This document shows, in pieces, positions 11,611-23,333 of a stretch of DNA of 64,000 nucleotides (positions are counted from its first letter, which is position 1; each line of letters begins with the position of its first letter). The notes beneath the pieces were generated by a model, which had not been told where the DNA came from, made no database searches, and saw only the letters and a list, made by a program, of their open reading frames with translations. This stretch comes from Isoetes taiwanensis (lineage: Eukaryota > Streptophyta > Lycopodiopsida > Isoetales > Isoetaceae). The position numbers and the translations under genes were made by a program. The DNA is taken from positions 9,898,292 to 9,962,291 of the forward strand of contig JAJEKV010000049.1 in the NCBI GenBank assembly GCA_021234155.1, given 5' to 3'.

Positions 11611-11984
11611 CATATTCTATGTGAATGATATGATCTTTCTATGATTATGGTATGATCTTTCTATGACTATGTTACGCTTATGACCACAAGTGGAATTATT
11701 ATCGATTGTGAACTTGGAAAATGCTTAAATATTTTTATGCTTTGTTTCTAAGATCATGATCTTTGGCTATATATTATTATGGCAATCCGACCAAATGTAG
11801 ACCATATGGGCATGCTTGGTATAGATTTCTTGGTTGTACATGCCTTGAAAAGCTGCCACATGCATTTAACTACAATTTTGTGATGATTGTGAATGCTCCA
11901 CATGAATTAATTTTGTTATAGGTTTACATGAACATAGTTCATTAGAACTACTATTCGGTTCTTTCTTTCTTTCTGTTAAATGTA

Positions 11985-12180
11985 GCTGCTTGAGGGGCAA
12001 AAGGATACAATTGGTGATCCGGTGATGGTGAGGACCAATGTACCCTTTGGCCCTTATCGGATGCAGGGATTCTTGCTAGCGTTTGCATGATTGGCTGCGA
12101 GTGCGGGTCTCTCCTCAATTGTCTCTTCTTTTGCTAGCATGGTTGCGGTTAACATGGAAGTCTATGGAATAACCAAGAAC
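11985..12180 (+). CDS. Exon-like segment shared by B and F units
   Basis: After a pyrimidine tract (TTCTTTCTTTCTTTCTG...TAG) the sequence reads GQKDTIGDPVMVRTNVPFGP. After one frame change it reads LSSIVSSFASMVAVNMEVYG. The F1 counterpart (25745-25940) gives LSSIVSIFANRVGVSVEGYG and a similar upstream part; F2 (28870-29065) is a third copy. Amino-acid similarity across diverged units and a plausible acceptor favour a real exon. I do not recognise the protein. The frame break near 12087 may be an error or decay. Confidence 0.35.
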
Positions 12181-12329
12181 AATTGTAGCGTAATGTCTGC
12201 GTCTACACTTTCAGTTATTGTTTTTGGTATACACAATTAATTCATTAAGTATTCTACTTTGCATTTTAATTGCTTAGTTTTATGATACTTCTTAAAAACT
12301 TTGTGGCTACTACTTTGCATTGAGGCGTG

Positions 12330-12510
12330 GTTTTGGGACTTGAGAAATGGGTCTTCTCACCGTGTGACTTTAAGTGTTAAGTGGTTAGATTAATTTTATG
12401 ACAAGTAAGATTACTTTGAATTCTTGGTATTTTTGCAACTACTTTTCATTAAGAATACATGGTTTTGGGGCTTGAGAAATCAGGTCCTCTACTAGGTAGC
12501 CTTAATGGTT
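12330..12510 (+). repeat. Diverged internal duplication in B1
   Basis: Two segments in tandem contain ACTACTTT(G/T)CATT, then GGTTTTGGG(A/G)CTTGAGAAAT and a run ending in a C-rich stretch. The same pair, better preserved, is in F1 (26060-26250) and F2 (29195-29370). The duplication therefore predates the split of B and F. Confidence 0.6.
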
Positions 12511-12989
12511 AGTTATTTATGTTCTAGTTTATAACAACTAAAATTAAAATAATTACCGAGGATCGTGGGATGGGCACGGGTAGCGCCGGAGACAGACCTT
12601 CTCAAGCTCTAGCCCGAGGTGCTAGTGTTTGGAGTAATAGTGTTTGCTAGATTAGATCCTGGTAAATAGCTAGTATATATCTTGAAACTTTTTTTTACGT
12701 TCTGAATGAGGATAGCCCCCCCGGTAATACTAATACTAATACTAGCATTTCTGCTTCTTTACAATAACATTTCTCTGGAACCACGGTAATTTAATATAAC
12801 TTATAGTCCTCAATTCTTGCTTTCGCTTGGTTTAGGGTCAATAGCTTGGCTCTCATTAAAGGGGTGGAATTTGAGACTTTAAAGTATCCATAAATTATTT
12901 ACTTATAATCCAGGTGAATTATGCTTGATGTTATTTTGCTAGTCACTCTTTGAACTAACAAGAGTTCATCTATTCTGAGAATCTCAAAA

Positions 12990-13220
12990 ATGTTTCCAAA
13001 CCATGCTACATTGGTGAGTTTTGGATTTTTAAGTTCAAGAATTCACGGATACTACTTTTATCTGGATTGTATGATCTATAAGCTTCAAACATGGAAGCCA
13101 GACATTGTATCAATATGCTACATTGGTGAGTTTTTGTTTTTTAATTCAAGGATTCACGGATACTACTTTAATCTGGATTGTATGATCTGCCACTTCAAAC
13201 ATGGAAGCCATACATTTGTA
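12990..13220 (+). repeat. 112-bp tandem duplication spanning an exon/donor pattern
   Basis: TGCTACATTGGTGAGTTTT occurs at 13004 and 13116. Each is followed by ATTCACGGATACTACTTT, CTGGATTGTATGATCT and CTTCAAACATGGAAGCCA. A 100-codon frame (12990-13292) runs through both copies even though the period is not a multiple of three, because indels compensate. The GGTGAG could be a duplicated splice donor. No family is recognised. Confidence 0.7.
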
Positions 13221-13360
13221 TCATATTTTGTTCTTTGCCTAAAACATAAGGCATGCACATACAAAAAATTCATAGTGAAGGATCTTTCTTGAAGAGGTCC
13301 TCCACAAGGCTATACTAAATATCGGTTGTGCCTCACTATCATCGGGCAAAATCTGGCGGG

Positions 13361-13475
13361 TAGAACGAGGGTCCTAGCGACATAAGCTAGGTACCTTCTG
13401 CGGCTACCTAACCGCTCAATTATCTTGATTGTTAACACATAAATTGTTCTACTGCTTGGTTGGAGGTAAGGTTTC
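13361..13475 (+). other. 3' unit module, B1 end
   Basis: The order is GGG, a hairpin CCTAGC/GCTAGG (13373-13378 with 13386-13391, extended by GGT/ACC across one bulged T), then GGTTGGAGGTAAGG at about 13459, then the TA palindrome. The F module has the same stem with the same bulged T. A terminator or replication role is a guess from structure. Confidence 0.6.
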
Positions 13476-13505
13476 TATATATATATATATACATATATAT
13501 ATAAA
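13476..13505. repeat. TA palindrome between B1 and B2
   Basis: TATATATATATATACATATATATATA, able to fold on itself, is followed directly by the start of the next B copy (AATT then GGTATC). Confidence 0.9.
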
Positions 13506-14317
13506 TTAGGTATCTCGAGTACGTACTTTCATAGCCTAGAATAAGTGGGAAGTTCCCGACTCCACTTCGATATGATTGGGAAGCTCCTTATGCTAGTTAC
13601 CGGTGCCCTTTGCTAAAGCATAAGCCCACTATCACGGGTTGCTTTTATTCTAAAAAGCCGGGCTCAAAAGTTTTCCCGGCCCTAAAAAATTTGTCTTTGT
13701 TGTACAAATGCCACGCTTAATATTTTGTGGTTTTGCACAGTTTGCCAAATGGCATATGGTAACAAGCGGATGTAATATCAATTGTATTGTTATAGTGAGC
13801 TCGGGGTGACCCATGAGGTCAAAATTTTCCCATAAGCAAATTTAATACTTGAATATAGGTGGGCAAATATGGTTTGTTATTTAGGGCTTGATTATTCCTT
13901 ATGTGGAGCCAAAGATGGCCCCGGCATGCTGGGATGTGCCCTTGCTAAATGGGGCTGTCATTTGCCTCACATATTGCCTTACAAAAGGTGGGTAGTGTTG
14001 TTGATACATAATAAGCTTCCGGATTGGGATTTGATTTTCAACAAAGGTGATCACATGTTAGATTATCGCCTTTGCCTTGCTTGTGGCACAAGAATATCAT
14101 GTTGTGGCAAATATGGGTAATACCATAATATGGAAAATACCTCAATAACTTGATCTCTATCTTGGGTAGACATTTTTCATGGAGAAAAATATTGTAGTAC
14201 GGTACACTATATGAAAAAACATGTTGGATGATGTTGCTAAATTTGTTCCCCATTCTTGAAATTATGGAGGATGGTTTGAAGCAACCATTGTTTTGTTTTG
14301 GATGTTTTTACTCCGCA
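13506..14317 (+). repeat. B unit, partial copy B2
   Basis: It repeats 9679-10500 with small indels, mostly at C/G-containing sites, and stops at the assembly gap. The truncation may be an assembly limit rather than a biological end. Confidence 0.9.
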
Positions 14318-14324
14318 NNNNNNN
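14318..14324. other. Assembly gap (7 N)
   Basis: Seven Ns separate B2 from single-copy region G. The sequence on the right does not continue the B unit, so the real distance and linkage across the gap are unknown. Confidence 1.
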
Positions 14325-15439
14325 TCTTTAATCCACACTACAATTTAGGGTTTTGAGATTAAGGGCCCTTCAAAACACTGACTAAGCTAAATGAAGATAA
14401 AATGAACTACTGATGTCCCGGGCACGGCCAGATTAGGTCGGCCAAAGCGGTATAACCTAACTCCTTGGATCCTGTTTTTCTAGCATAACTATTGAAAAGT
14501 CCAAATGAAGCTCTGGATTTAGTGCAATAGATGTGATCGTTGAGATCTTTCCAACATAGGTGCTTTGCACATATTCTAACTTACTTATATTATCAAAACT
14601 CAAAAATATAGGTTTACCATTTTTTACTATCCCTCACGGGGCTAAGATATGCAAACCTACAGTTTGGAAAAGATCTCAATAGAATCTATCTAAACTAAAC
14701 AAACTCATTTGAACTTTATCGACACCAGAAAATGTGATTGACAGTTAATTACCTCTTCATTTTCTTGGCTGAATTACCAGTCTAATTTTTGCGTTAAACA
14801 TTATAACGACAGAAGGTCTTGAGGCCCGGCACGCGTCTCAAAAAATCCCTAATAATTCCCTTAGGCATATTTCTCAACTTGCTGAGTCCGAGGAAATATA
14901 TGCATACTTCAGATTAAATCCATCAACTATACCCAAATCTTTTGCGAGAAGGAAGGCTTGATGCAGGTGGAGGCATTTGCCAAAAGCGATGCGAGAGTAC
15001 ACCTCCACCACTTTCACTTCACTTGAGACTAAAACACTAAAACTATCAGTAGCTGGTTGAAGGCTATTTTTTGGCAGTGGGCTGAGAATGCATGCCTTTC
15101 GGTTAAATCACTTTTCCTCCTGCAAATATTTAGAAGAGGCTTGGCAGGTCTAGATGGAGGCATTCTGACTCATCTTTGTCGAGATCCATTGATTCAGACC
15201 CATAGCTTCAGCCGGACTAAACCCATGAAGTTGCATGCTTCTATTTCCTAGTACCCAATCAAATGACTTTTTGATTCTCTGCCATGGAAGAAAATTCATT
15301 GATTTGCATCATCGAACCTCTCTGTAAAGCTTTGGGCACATTTTAGGTAAAAAATATGTATTTCTTAAACACTGTAGATTTCTTTGTGTTTGTTTTCTTT
15401 TTTACTTCAATAATATATTTCACCGAAATTGATTATTGT
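14325..15439. other. Region G, left part: no gene recognised
   Basis: Single-copy AT-rich sequence with intron-like texture. A plus-strand frame at 15057-15251 (64 codons) has no recognisable content. Nothing here repeats elsewhere in the window. Confidence 0.4.
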
Positions 15440-15700
15440 CCTTTCTTCTTTTTTGGATGGTAGTACTCTTCTTGAGACATATTCAATTGAAGCCCTTTGC
15501 AAAGTTACATCGGCATTAAGTTTAGCAATGTTATGCTCCTCTTTCAAGTCATTTTGGTGCATTTCAATGCATTCTACATCCCCATTTGTTTGGTGTTTGT
15601 CACTTTTGCGGTGGCATTGTTTTTCTCAAAGTGGATCGTTTGCGCCATCTTGGTTGCTTCTTTTACTTCTTCAAAATCAAAGTAGCAATTCACTTTCTGA
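15440..15700 (-). pseudogene. Coiled-coil protein fragment, minus strand
   Basis: Read on the minus strand, the stretch gives DFEEVKEATKMAQTIHFEK. After a frame change it gives NDLKEEHNIAKLNADVTLQR and then SIEYVSRRVLPSKK. The composition (Glu, Lys, Leu and Ala with heptad-like spacing) suggests a coiled coil. Plus-strand frames over the same bases (15429-15719, 15497-15685) are strongly hydrophobic, as expected for the complement of such a sequence, and I treat them as shadows. It could be a piece of the same kind of element as the plus-strand coding region at 19.8-22.4 kb, in opposite orientation, but no direct similarity was established. Confidence 0.35.
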
Positions 15701-18461
15701 GGCCGAGATTCAGAAATAATAAGAATCTTATAAGCAAATATCGATTGCAAATATCTATCGATGGGGAAGCCATGTTTTTGTTAGATCATTAAGGATAAGA
15801 TTATATACGAAATTCTTCTCAAGTTGAACTTTTTTTGGCTTGTTGAGTTAGCCATTTAATTCTATATAATCATCTTATGGTCACAGTGTAAAAATAGCTA
15901 TTATAGCTTGAGCAAAAATTTTGCTTTTGCTTTCTTTGGCATGTATCTATGTTGTTGATGCCACCATGACTATGACCCTAGAGTTTACCTCTAGAAATTT
16001 TAAACTAAGAAGTTGGTGTTTGACCACGCCTATTGTGTTGGTTTGGGACAAAACATATATGAATGTATTGAATAAGATGGGTAAATGAAAGTGGAAAAAC
16101 AAATTACAAGATTGATGGTTTGATGAATGGACAAATTTTTTTTTGAAGTATCAAACATAGGTTCTATCATATCAATTATCTCATTATATAGCATACATTT
16201 TCGATTACAAAAGTTCTTCTTGTTGGAAGCCCTTACATTCATAAATAGCTTGTTGGAACATGAATGATTTGGAATGATAACTCTTTCTCTTATAATTTTT
16301 GTGTATTGTAAAATCCTCAACATTGGTTTTGGGAATATGTATGAATATGTTTGGTGGGGCTTTTTGAGGAAAAGCTTTGGAGATTCAAATTGGAAAACCG
16401 TTCTTCTGACTTTTTTGCATCGGAACATTGCTATAAACTTAAAAGTATTTCCAGCTAATAATAGATTTGGTTAAAGGTATTAAATGTTAAGTTGGCATCT
16501 TCAGCAAAAATGAATACCTATCAAATTTAGTCCTGCGGGATCCATGGTGATGTAGAATGAGGCGACATGAGATATGGCGGATCCTTGCTACATTTGAAGG
16601 ACACTCTATTTAATCGAGCACAAAAAATTGCATAATCATGGTGGCATATAAGCATTTGGAATTATCTTTGCTAGCCGAATCACGAATGCTCATCCTTTAT
16701 TACTTTGTTTCGATTCGACTACTTCTATCGTTGAAATCCTTTTCCCTTAAACTGATAATGGATTTGCTCCTTGATTGTGTAAATATTACAAGACCTTGAG
16801 CTCTCATATTGATGTTATCATTTCTTGATTTCTAAGCGTTATACGTGCGAAATCTCTTAGCTCTCTCTTGGCTTTCATTTGTGTGGTTTTACATTTTATT
16901 GGGGGCAAAATTGGTTTATTAAGAGTAAAATTGATCTATTCTTTACCATTCAAGATTCAATGAATCAACTTTCTTCCCTTTCATTGATGACCACTTGTTG
17001 GATAACCATGCGGCGGGTTTTGGGTTGGAAGCTTTGAAGACTTTAAGGATATAACTATCCATGGTAATTTATCTTTGTTTTTTAGGTGTATATTTATTCT
17101 TGAAACCCATTCAAGTCCATATCGATTTTTACCATTGATGTTGTGCCACGGTATCTTTGTTCACAGAAGACAGCGCTAAGTTTTTAGTGTCTATAGATTT
17201 GCGGCAACAAATGTATTATCTCTTGCCACTCAATTTCAGTTTTCAATCTTTTACATTTCATCCACCGATTGCAATGTCAATTGCAAAAAGATGTAACTGC
17301 TTTCTATGTCAAAGGGGATTTTTGGCACGTATTAATAATGTTTAAGTTGGAAAATCCTCCATATAATTATTGTTTCCTTTGGGAGACTGCCGGGATATTA
17401 CGATAGAGGTGTGATGCTTCAAATTATTACAAGTCCATTTTAAAGGGCACTGAGCAAAATGCAGGTAAGCCATTGAAAAGTGCACGTTTGAAAAAGAATA
17501 CAAGCACTTTGAAAGGGACGAGCTTGAAAAAAGCATCATTTGTCAACAACCATCTTGAAGAAATGCTTGAAAGAGACATTTATTAGCTTATCTAAGTTTG
17601 TGTTTTAATGTTTCTTCTATGTTTTAGGACAAAACGTGGTACTGGGATATTCAAGGTATTTTTACTTTTCTTGAGACATGAAAGAAAACTACTCTCAAAT
17701 ATGTGGTTCTTTCCATGTGATTGATGGGGTTTGTCTTAAGCATGTATATGATCTTTGGATTAACTTATTGCCGGAGTTGCTAAAAGAACAAAAGTTGGAC
17801 TTTGTAATACAATAATTTGAAGGCATATAAGGAAAAACATGCTTTGTATGTAGATGGTATGTATGTAGAGCAATTCAGCTTTCTCTATTAACAGCGGAAT
17901 TTTCCTCAACCAAATAATTTATTGAATAAGTTGAAAATTTTCAACCTTTGAAGGATTACCCATTTATTTGTTACTCTATATCCTCGGACCAACATAAATA
18001 CCATGCTTATCAACCACCATTGGATTATTTGGTTGTTTTGTTGCCATTAAATTGAGGACCATCTTGAAACATGGATTTTCATCTACATGTAGGCATTGAT
18101 TATTTTTCACTACCTGATGGGCATTGATTATTTCTTTGAAAGGTACTGCTTCGGAAGGATTGATATAAGATAATTGGTAAAAAGCAATAGAAATCAAAGT
18201 CAAGGTGTAATGCAAGAGGCTGCGGCTTACTAGCTAGGACTATATCCAACCACCCGTTTATTAGTTAAGACTATATCAAAAGGTATCATGGATTGCACAC
18301 TACATTTATACAAATGAAAATGAAAAACAAAAATAGTATTTTTTGTTTGCAAGTTTTTCTCGAGGTTGCCCTAACGCTGCTTACTTTCACGCATTTCTAG
18401 CTATGCCAAATGCAAGTCCCGTGCCATGTAAATTTGTAAGCATTTTTAGTAGTCCAGGATT
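15701..18461. other. Region G, middle: no gene recognised
   Basis: AT-rich single-copy sequence. The longest frame is on the minus strand (16030-16428, 132 codons, start MFRCKKVRRTVFQFESPKLF) with no domain I can name. A 62-codon plus frame (17157-17345) and an 79-codon minus frame (17976-18215) are similar in quality. Any of them could be an exon, but none has supporting splice or homology evidence. Confidence 0.3.
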
Positions 18462-18891
18462 CTATATTTTACGGTCGTAAAGGGGTAGAAAAGCAAGTAA
18501 TTGTCTTCCGGAGTTTGGCGATATAGCCTCTTGCCTCTCCGTCGAGACAAGAGTACCAATCCTCTTATTGAAAGTCGTGCTCAAACTTTTAACGTGCTTA
18601 TTCAAACGCCCAGCATCGGGGAAATTAACGTTCTTCACTGCGAAGTCCACGGGATGGCCTTCACTTTTACCATGGCAAGTCCATGCTCATCCGAAATGCA
18701 TTGAAAATATAGCCGTATTTTCTTTCTGCATCCTTGTATTTTTCTTTCATGCATCCCTTGGCGTGAGTGAAACAGGAAAGCTCTGTTTGCATCTCGAAGG
18801 TGAGGGCCTTGCTGTCAATTTCTTACAATTCATTTGGTCTTCATTAACTATATTCTTATTAGCCATTCTTGATATTAGGGTAAGCAAGTAA
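18462..18891. CDS. Overlapping unrecognised frames on both strands
   Basis: On the minus strand 18462-18650 reads MDFAVKNVNFPDAGRLNKHV and continues with polar sequence that looks protein-like. On the plus strand 18568-18891 (107 codons) begins MKVVLKLLTCLFKRPASGK and ends in hydrophobic stretches. Only one is likely to be real. The minus frame has the more normal composition, but I recognise neither. Confidence 0.2.
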
Positions 18892-19831
18892 GGAAAAGCA
18901 TTTGCCGGTGTGCCACCATCTGGAGGCGGAAAACACTTTCAGAACAAAATTATAGTCCTAATGGAACAACCTACTTGATCCGATTCTGGCGGTTTGTATG
19001 AATGTCATTGTCAGAAGAAGGCCTCCTTGCTTCTTTGCAAAGTAATAGTTCTTTCCATTGTTATAAATCGGTTAGCTGGATTGATTGAACTTATGCAGAG
19101 CCATCGATTGGTTTTGCGAGTTTGGGTTAAATTCTTGGAGATCAAGCCCTTCTAAAGGATAAAAAAGAAACCAAGGAGCTTTATGTAGATACATTCTTTG
19201 CATGTGCAATGAAATATATTACACAGGAACAACTAGTGCTATCACTTATTTGGTTTTGTTTACTAAAGTATGAACATTTGCCGGTTCATGTAGCGGACAT
19301 TATAGCATTTAGCAACAACAACTATCATGACAATAAGTTGGTTATTCGCGGTTCTAAGATTGGTAGCGAGGAATCTAAAAGGATTATGTGCATGTTGCTT
19401 CCCTCTGCCGGATAATGTAGGCTATTTCTGTCTAGAGCTCCTTTTGTCTTCAAAACTTATGGTTTTAATCTCCAACATCACTAGAGTTTTGAGGGGTCAA
19501 TTAAGGGCCTTGTAATAGTATTTTTGGGGGCTGCCGCGTGGGATCGAACCTACCTTTCCCCCTCCATACCCTTTCACTCTCCCTTACCTAACTCCCCCAA
19601 ACCTAACCTGCGTACCTAACTTTGCAATCATTATTTCCTAACGACCTCAAATTTGATGATTACATCTAAAATTTCATTTTCCCACCATCGAGTTTCGGCC
19701 GCCGGAGCTTGCTGCTCGAGCTTCGCCAACCATCATCGAGCTTGCCATTCGCCATCAAGCGCCAACTGACATTCGCCATCGCACCCCAAAGCATTGTTTG
19801 AATAGGCGAAAGTTTTTCAATTTAGCTCGTT
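18892..19831. other. Region G: pyrimidine-rich patch, no clear gene
   Basis: A plus frame at 19209-19415 (68 codons, including HVADIIAFSNNNYHDNK) is unrecognised. From 19510 to 19620 the plus strand is C-rich. GGGATCGAACC at 19540-19550 is the reverse complement of a tRNA/SINE B-box-like GGTTCGATCCC. From 19690 to 19790 short GC-richer repeats (ATCGAGCTT, CATTCGCCATC) occur. This patch may be the 5' flank of the coding region that follows. Confidence 0.3.
19540..19550 (-). promoter_or_regulatory. B-box-like motif of a tRNA/SINE type
   Basis: GGTTCGATCCC on the minus strand fits the RNA polymerase III B-box consensus. No convincing A-box or cloverleaf was found in the expected interval, so it may be chance or the remnant of a SINE. 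Confidence 0.2.
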
Positions 19832-22433
19832 TTGTTAACAGAATCTTCTAATTCTAAGCTCATTTCGATTCCGGTCTTTTGCAATGAAATAGCAAAGGTA
19901 TTTGGTTTCAAGTTGGCATTGCATTCCTTTGAGTGTTTTTTGGTTCTAATACTTACATTTGGGATCAAACTAATTAGGGGTCAATTTAGAGTGCAAGTGC
20001 AAAAGGATGCGTCTTATAGGAATAAGTTCACTTGGAAGCAACCAATAGATGAAGATGCATTGCGAGCTTACGGAGCCATGAATATAAACCTGCAGGCTAA
20101 AGAACGGCTGTATCTTATGATCCTTTCACTTTCGAGCCCATCCAAACTTTCACTCGCATCGGTCTTATTGAATTTGCTTGTAAAGGGACAGCAAAGGGTT
20201 CTTGTAATAATTTGGTTAATAGTATCTTGATCCACATTTGCGTGCCATGTATAACCACTTGTATGGATTCAATTGCAAAAGTTTTATCGGATGTTAATCG
20301 GCTCAAGAACCAAACTACTTACTTTGTCTCAACAATGCCATAAGCTCAATGGTGGAGGTAGAAAATCAAAAATTGGTGGCGGAGATAAAATCATTGCACG
20401 TGAGGAATGAAGAGGGTTAGCATGAAAATGATTCCCTTCACAAGCGAGTCAAGCGAATGAAAACAACTCAGGATGGGGGGGAAAGGGCAAAAACAACTTT
20501 GAAGACCATAAATATATTAGCCTGCAGGGGTGGAGGCTAAAAAAAAGGTCATAGCTATTAAAAGCTTGTTGATCCAAATCTTAGGGGAAAGAAAATAAAG
20601 AAAACTTGCTAATATTACGTTTTATTGAAAATTAGTTACTAAAGATGATGTATTGAGAATGTTAAAGCTTCTGGCGGCACATTCAACTTAGAAAAGGCAT
20701 GTAATCACGACAAGCTAGCTGCGGGAGTTGGGAGCGATCAAACCACCGAGAATGATTACAGAAGCGTGTGACAATGTCGGAATAAGTAGGCAAGCTTATA
20801 TTGCTTTGTTCAAATGCTTTGGGATGGCCTTAAACAACAAGGCATTACCAAAAACTATTCTACTACCAAGGATGACTAGTGTGAGGACTTGTAGGTTATC
20901 AAACAGAGACAAGTGCAAAGCTTCTTGGTGATATGTATCGACTAACCAGCGGTGTCAATTTGGATACATTGCCAACTTATACAAAAGGTAAGAAGAAGTC
21001 AAAGTTTGGTGATACTTTGCCTTAATGAAAATAACAATTCTTTGGATAGACTTAAGTAGAATGCTTGACTTTTTGGTTGATTTTATGATATGAAGGTAGA
21101 AAGTCTTGTTGGCAAACTAAAATTGTTTTTGAAATTTGGATGAAATGGAATTGGTGAAAGCCGAGAAATCGAGAGGGTTTCAGGTCTAATGAAGCGAGCT
21201 TTTGAATCTGAGGGAATGAAGAGTCAAATCTAGAGGGTAAGTTTTTAGTCCGGTCCCGAAGATCACATTTGGTGGGTTGGTTTATTTGGGTGCGAGAGGA
21301 AAATCGCGTTATCTTTGAAATGGGTTTTGATCAAACACCTATCCCCACAATGATTGCCTCTCGAGGAATGGGAGAAAAACTGCGAGTTCCTAGATATGGT
21401 GAGTAAGAGGTTGAATGGCATCTTCTTGCTGATTTGAAGACAATAAAATGCATGTATGAGAATGAAGCATGGTGCTGGTAAGACTACTCATGCTTGTCCT
21501 TCTTGTCTCTATCACGAGAAAGAAATTAATTTGGGTTGGACAAGAAGCGCGTTAGGCATTTTAGGATGAGCCACCAAATAGAGAAGAGAAAGGACACAAC
21601 CTTGATGCCAATTCGCCCAATTACGTTAAAAATTACACATATGCACCCTTCATGCTTTCTTGAGAATCATAAGACAAGATGGTTTACATGAGTATCTGTT
21701 TGCTTGGAATAAATCACCCCAAAGCTCTAGGGGCTGCCATGCATGAAGTTGAAAAGGTGCTATTGTGGGACTTCATGGTGGGCACTACAAAATACTTCAA
21801 AGATCAAAGGTATCGGCAGGTTCCCCCTGAAACCCGGTATGGGTGGTCCAAAGGCTAAGAGGTTTTGCCTCATGAAAGAGAACTTATGGTGTTTGGGAAG
21901 CTTACAAGGATCTTATTGCGATTGAGGATGATGAAATGATCATGGTAGATCATGCTGAAGAAAATCAAGGCATGGCGAGGATTTCTCTGTCTTGGTGAAG
22001 GAAATCGAGAAAAAGGTAGTGTGAGGAAAATGATGTTGCCAAATTCGAGGGGTAGTCACAAACTTCACTAAGTCTTTCGGCGGCATAGGGGTGAGCCAAT
22101 TTGACCCCTATGTCCATATTACTGTTTGCACATGGCATGTGGTTTGTCATAGAATATGGGCTTTGGGGAATTTGGAATACCAGGGGAATGGAGAAGTCCC
22201 ATAAGCAAGCAAATAATGCATTCTTCGTTTCACTCAACGGAGGTTCGGTTGAGAATTCCTTACGCGAAGATGTCAATGGTTTCGGGGAGGATCGTGTCCA
22301 AATGGGTCAAGAAATCGCGGAACGAGTGAGTCAACACTTGCTAAGTTGTTTAGACAAAAACCCGGTGGGGGAAAAAAAGGAAGCTTGGTATAAGTCCTTG
22401 TTTGTTGGTGATCAAGGGAGTGGAGATTTATGA
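19832..22433 (+). pseudogene. Broken, probably transposon-related protein-coding region
   Basis: A series of plus-strand frames appears to be pieces of one protein of roughly 800 residues, interrupted by frameshifts and stops. In order: FTWKQPIDEDALRAYGAM (about 20025-20080); YDPFTFEPIQTFTRIGLIEF, open 20110-20343; a coiled coil VEVENQKLVAEIKSLHV (20343-20420, continuing in frame past a TAG to about 20530); CDNVGISRQAYIALFKCF (about 20765-20825); an ESREIERVSGLMKRAFESE stretch near 21170; FEMGFDQTPIPTMIASRGMG (about 21315-21375); THACPSCLYHEKEI with a CxxC near 21490; HAFLRIIRQDGLHEY near 21650-21700; and WGIWNTRGMEKSHKQANNAF near 22160-22215. The layout recalls hypothetical proteins of repeat families in mosses, lycophytes and algae. 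I cannot name the family and no transposon ends were found. Confidence 0.4.
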
Positions 22434-22439
22434 GATGTA

Positions 22440-23333
22440 GGCAAGGCAAATGTTATATACGTATTGAGAGCTCTTGATAATAATGTCTTTGTAAAAAAGA
22501 TGGTTTATTTATCTCGGTTTGATGAGTGGTCCATTGTGGCGAAATGATGTATTGAAAGTAAAGCGGATGTATATATTCTTGCCGCAGTGTACGGTCTGAA
22601 ATATCAGGCTTGTAACTAAAGTTGGATCCGCGTATTTTTGCACCAGTAGCCCGCGGTCGCGAAATAGGCCTTCAATAATTTATGCTTGAGGCGATTTCGC
22701 GTCGTGGCTATAGTCTTAGAATATGACCACAAATAGAACAATCACATGAGAAAATACATGGAAATGGGAGAAGAAATCATTCACTTACGAAAAGTTAAAA
22801 AGGAAAATTATTAGCCAAGATAATACATGATAATATATAGAAGTTACTTAATTACCGAAATCACATGCTTATATACTTAATTTCTTTGAAAATCGTAGGT
22901 TTATACCAGTTTATACATATAATTCTAATGGAGTATCTTTACGTGATATATGCGTATTATGTCTTTGTGTGCTATGTAGCCATAGCTCACGTGTATCCAA
23001 AAAGGAATTGTACTCCATATGGGGCCCAAGGCGGATGTTGAAGTAAAGGGATCGGAATAGGAGCTGACCAATATCCACAAAAATTTGTAATGGAAGTTGT
23101 AAAGTTCAATGAAGATATAAATCCTATTCTTTTCACAAGTAGGAATGACAAGGAGGTACATAGTGATCGGAAAGAGTAGGCCATGAAACCATGGAAAAGC
23201 ATGTCCTTCAACTGTTCTAGCCTATCTTTCAAATCGAGGGGGGTTCAAAAGTCCCAAAGCACTTAGAAGTGATCCTTGCATGACTTAGGCCGATCTCTGA
23301 TGGTGGAGATGATGACAAGTATAGCGATCGATA
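22440..23333. other. Region G, right part: no gene recognised
   Basis: After the stop near 22432 the sequence is AT-rich. Overlapping minus-strand frames at 22925-23161 and 22987-23232 (78 and 81 codons) have no recognisable content. No repeat of it is seen elsewhere in the window. Confidence 0.35.

Larger units (their letters stand above)
9679..13475 (+). repeat. B unit, complete copy B1
   Basis: A unit of about 3.8 kb. Its first 0.85 kb recurs in B2 (13506-14317). Its distal part (11985-12680) is related to the distal part of F units. It ends in the shared 3' module. Besides the exon-like pieces listed separately, 10320-11390 and 12180-12980 hold AT-rich sequence with no recognisable gene. 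Around 10926-11120 a plus-strand stretch reads NFVDDLCLLESDFADQPEL before an AG, and it might be a small exon. Confidence 0.85.
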
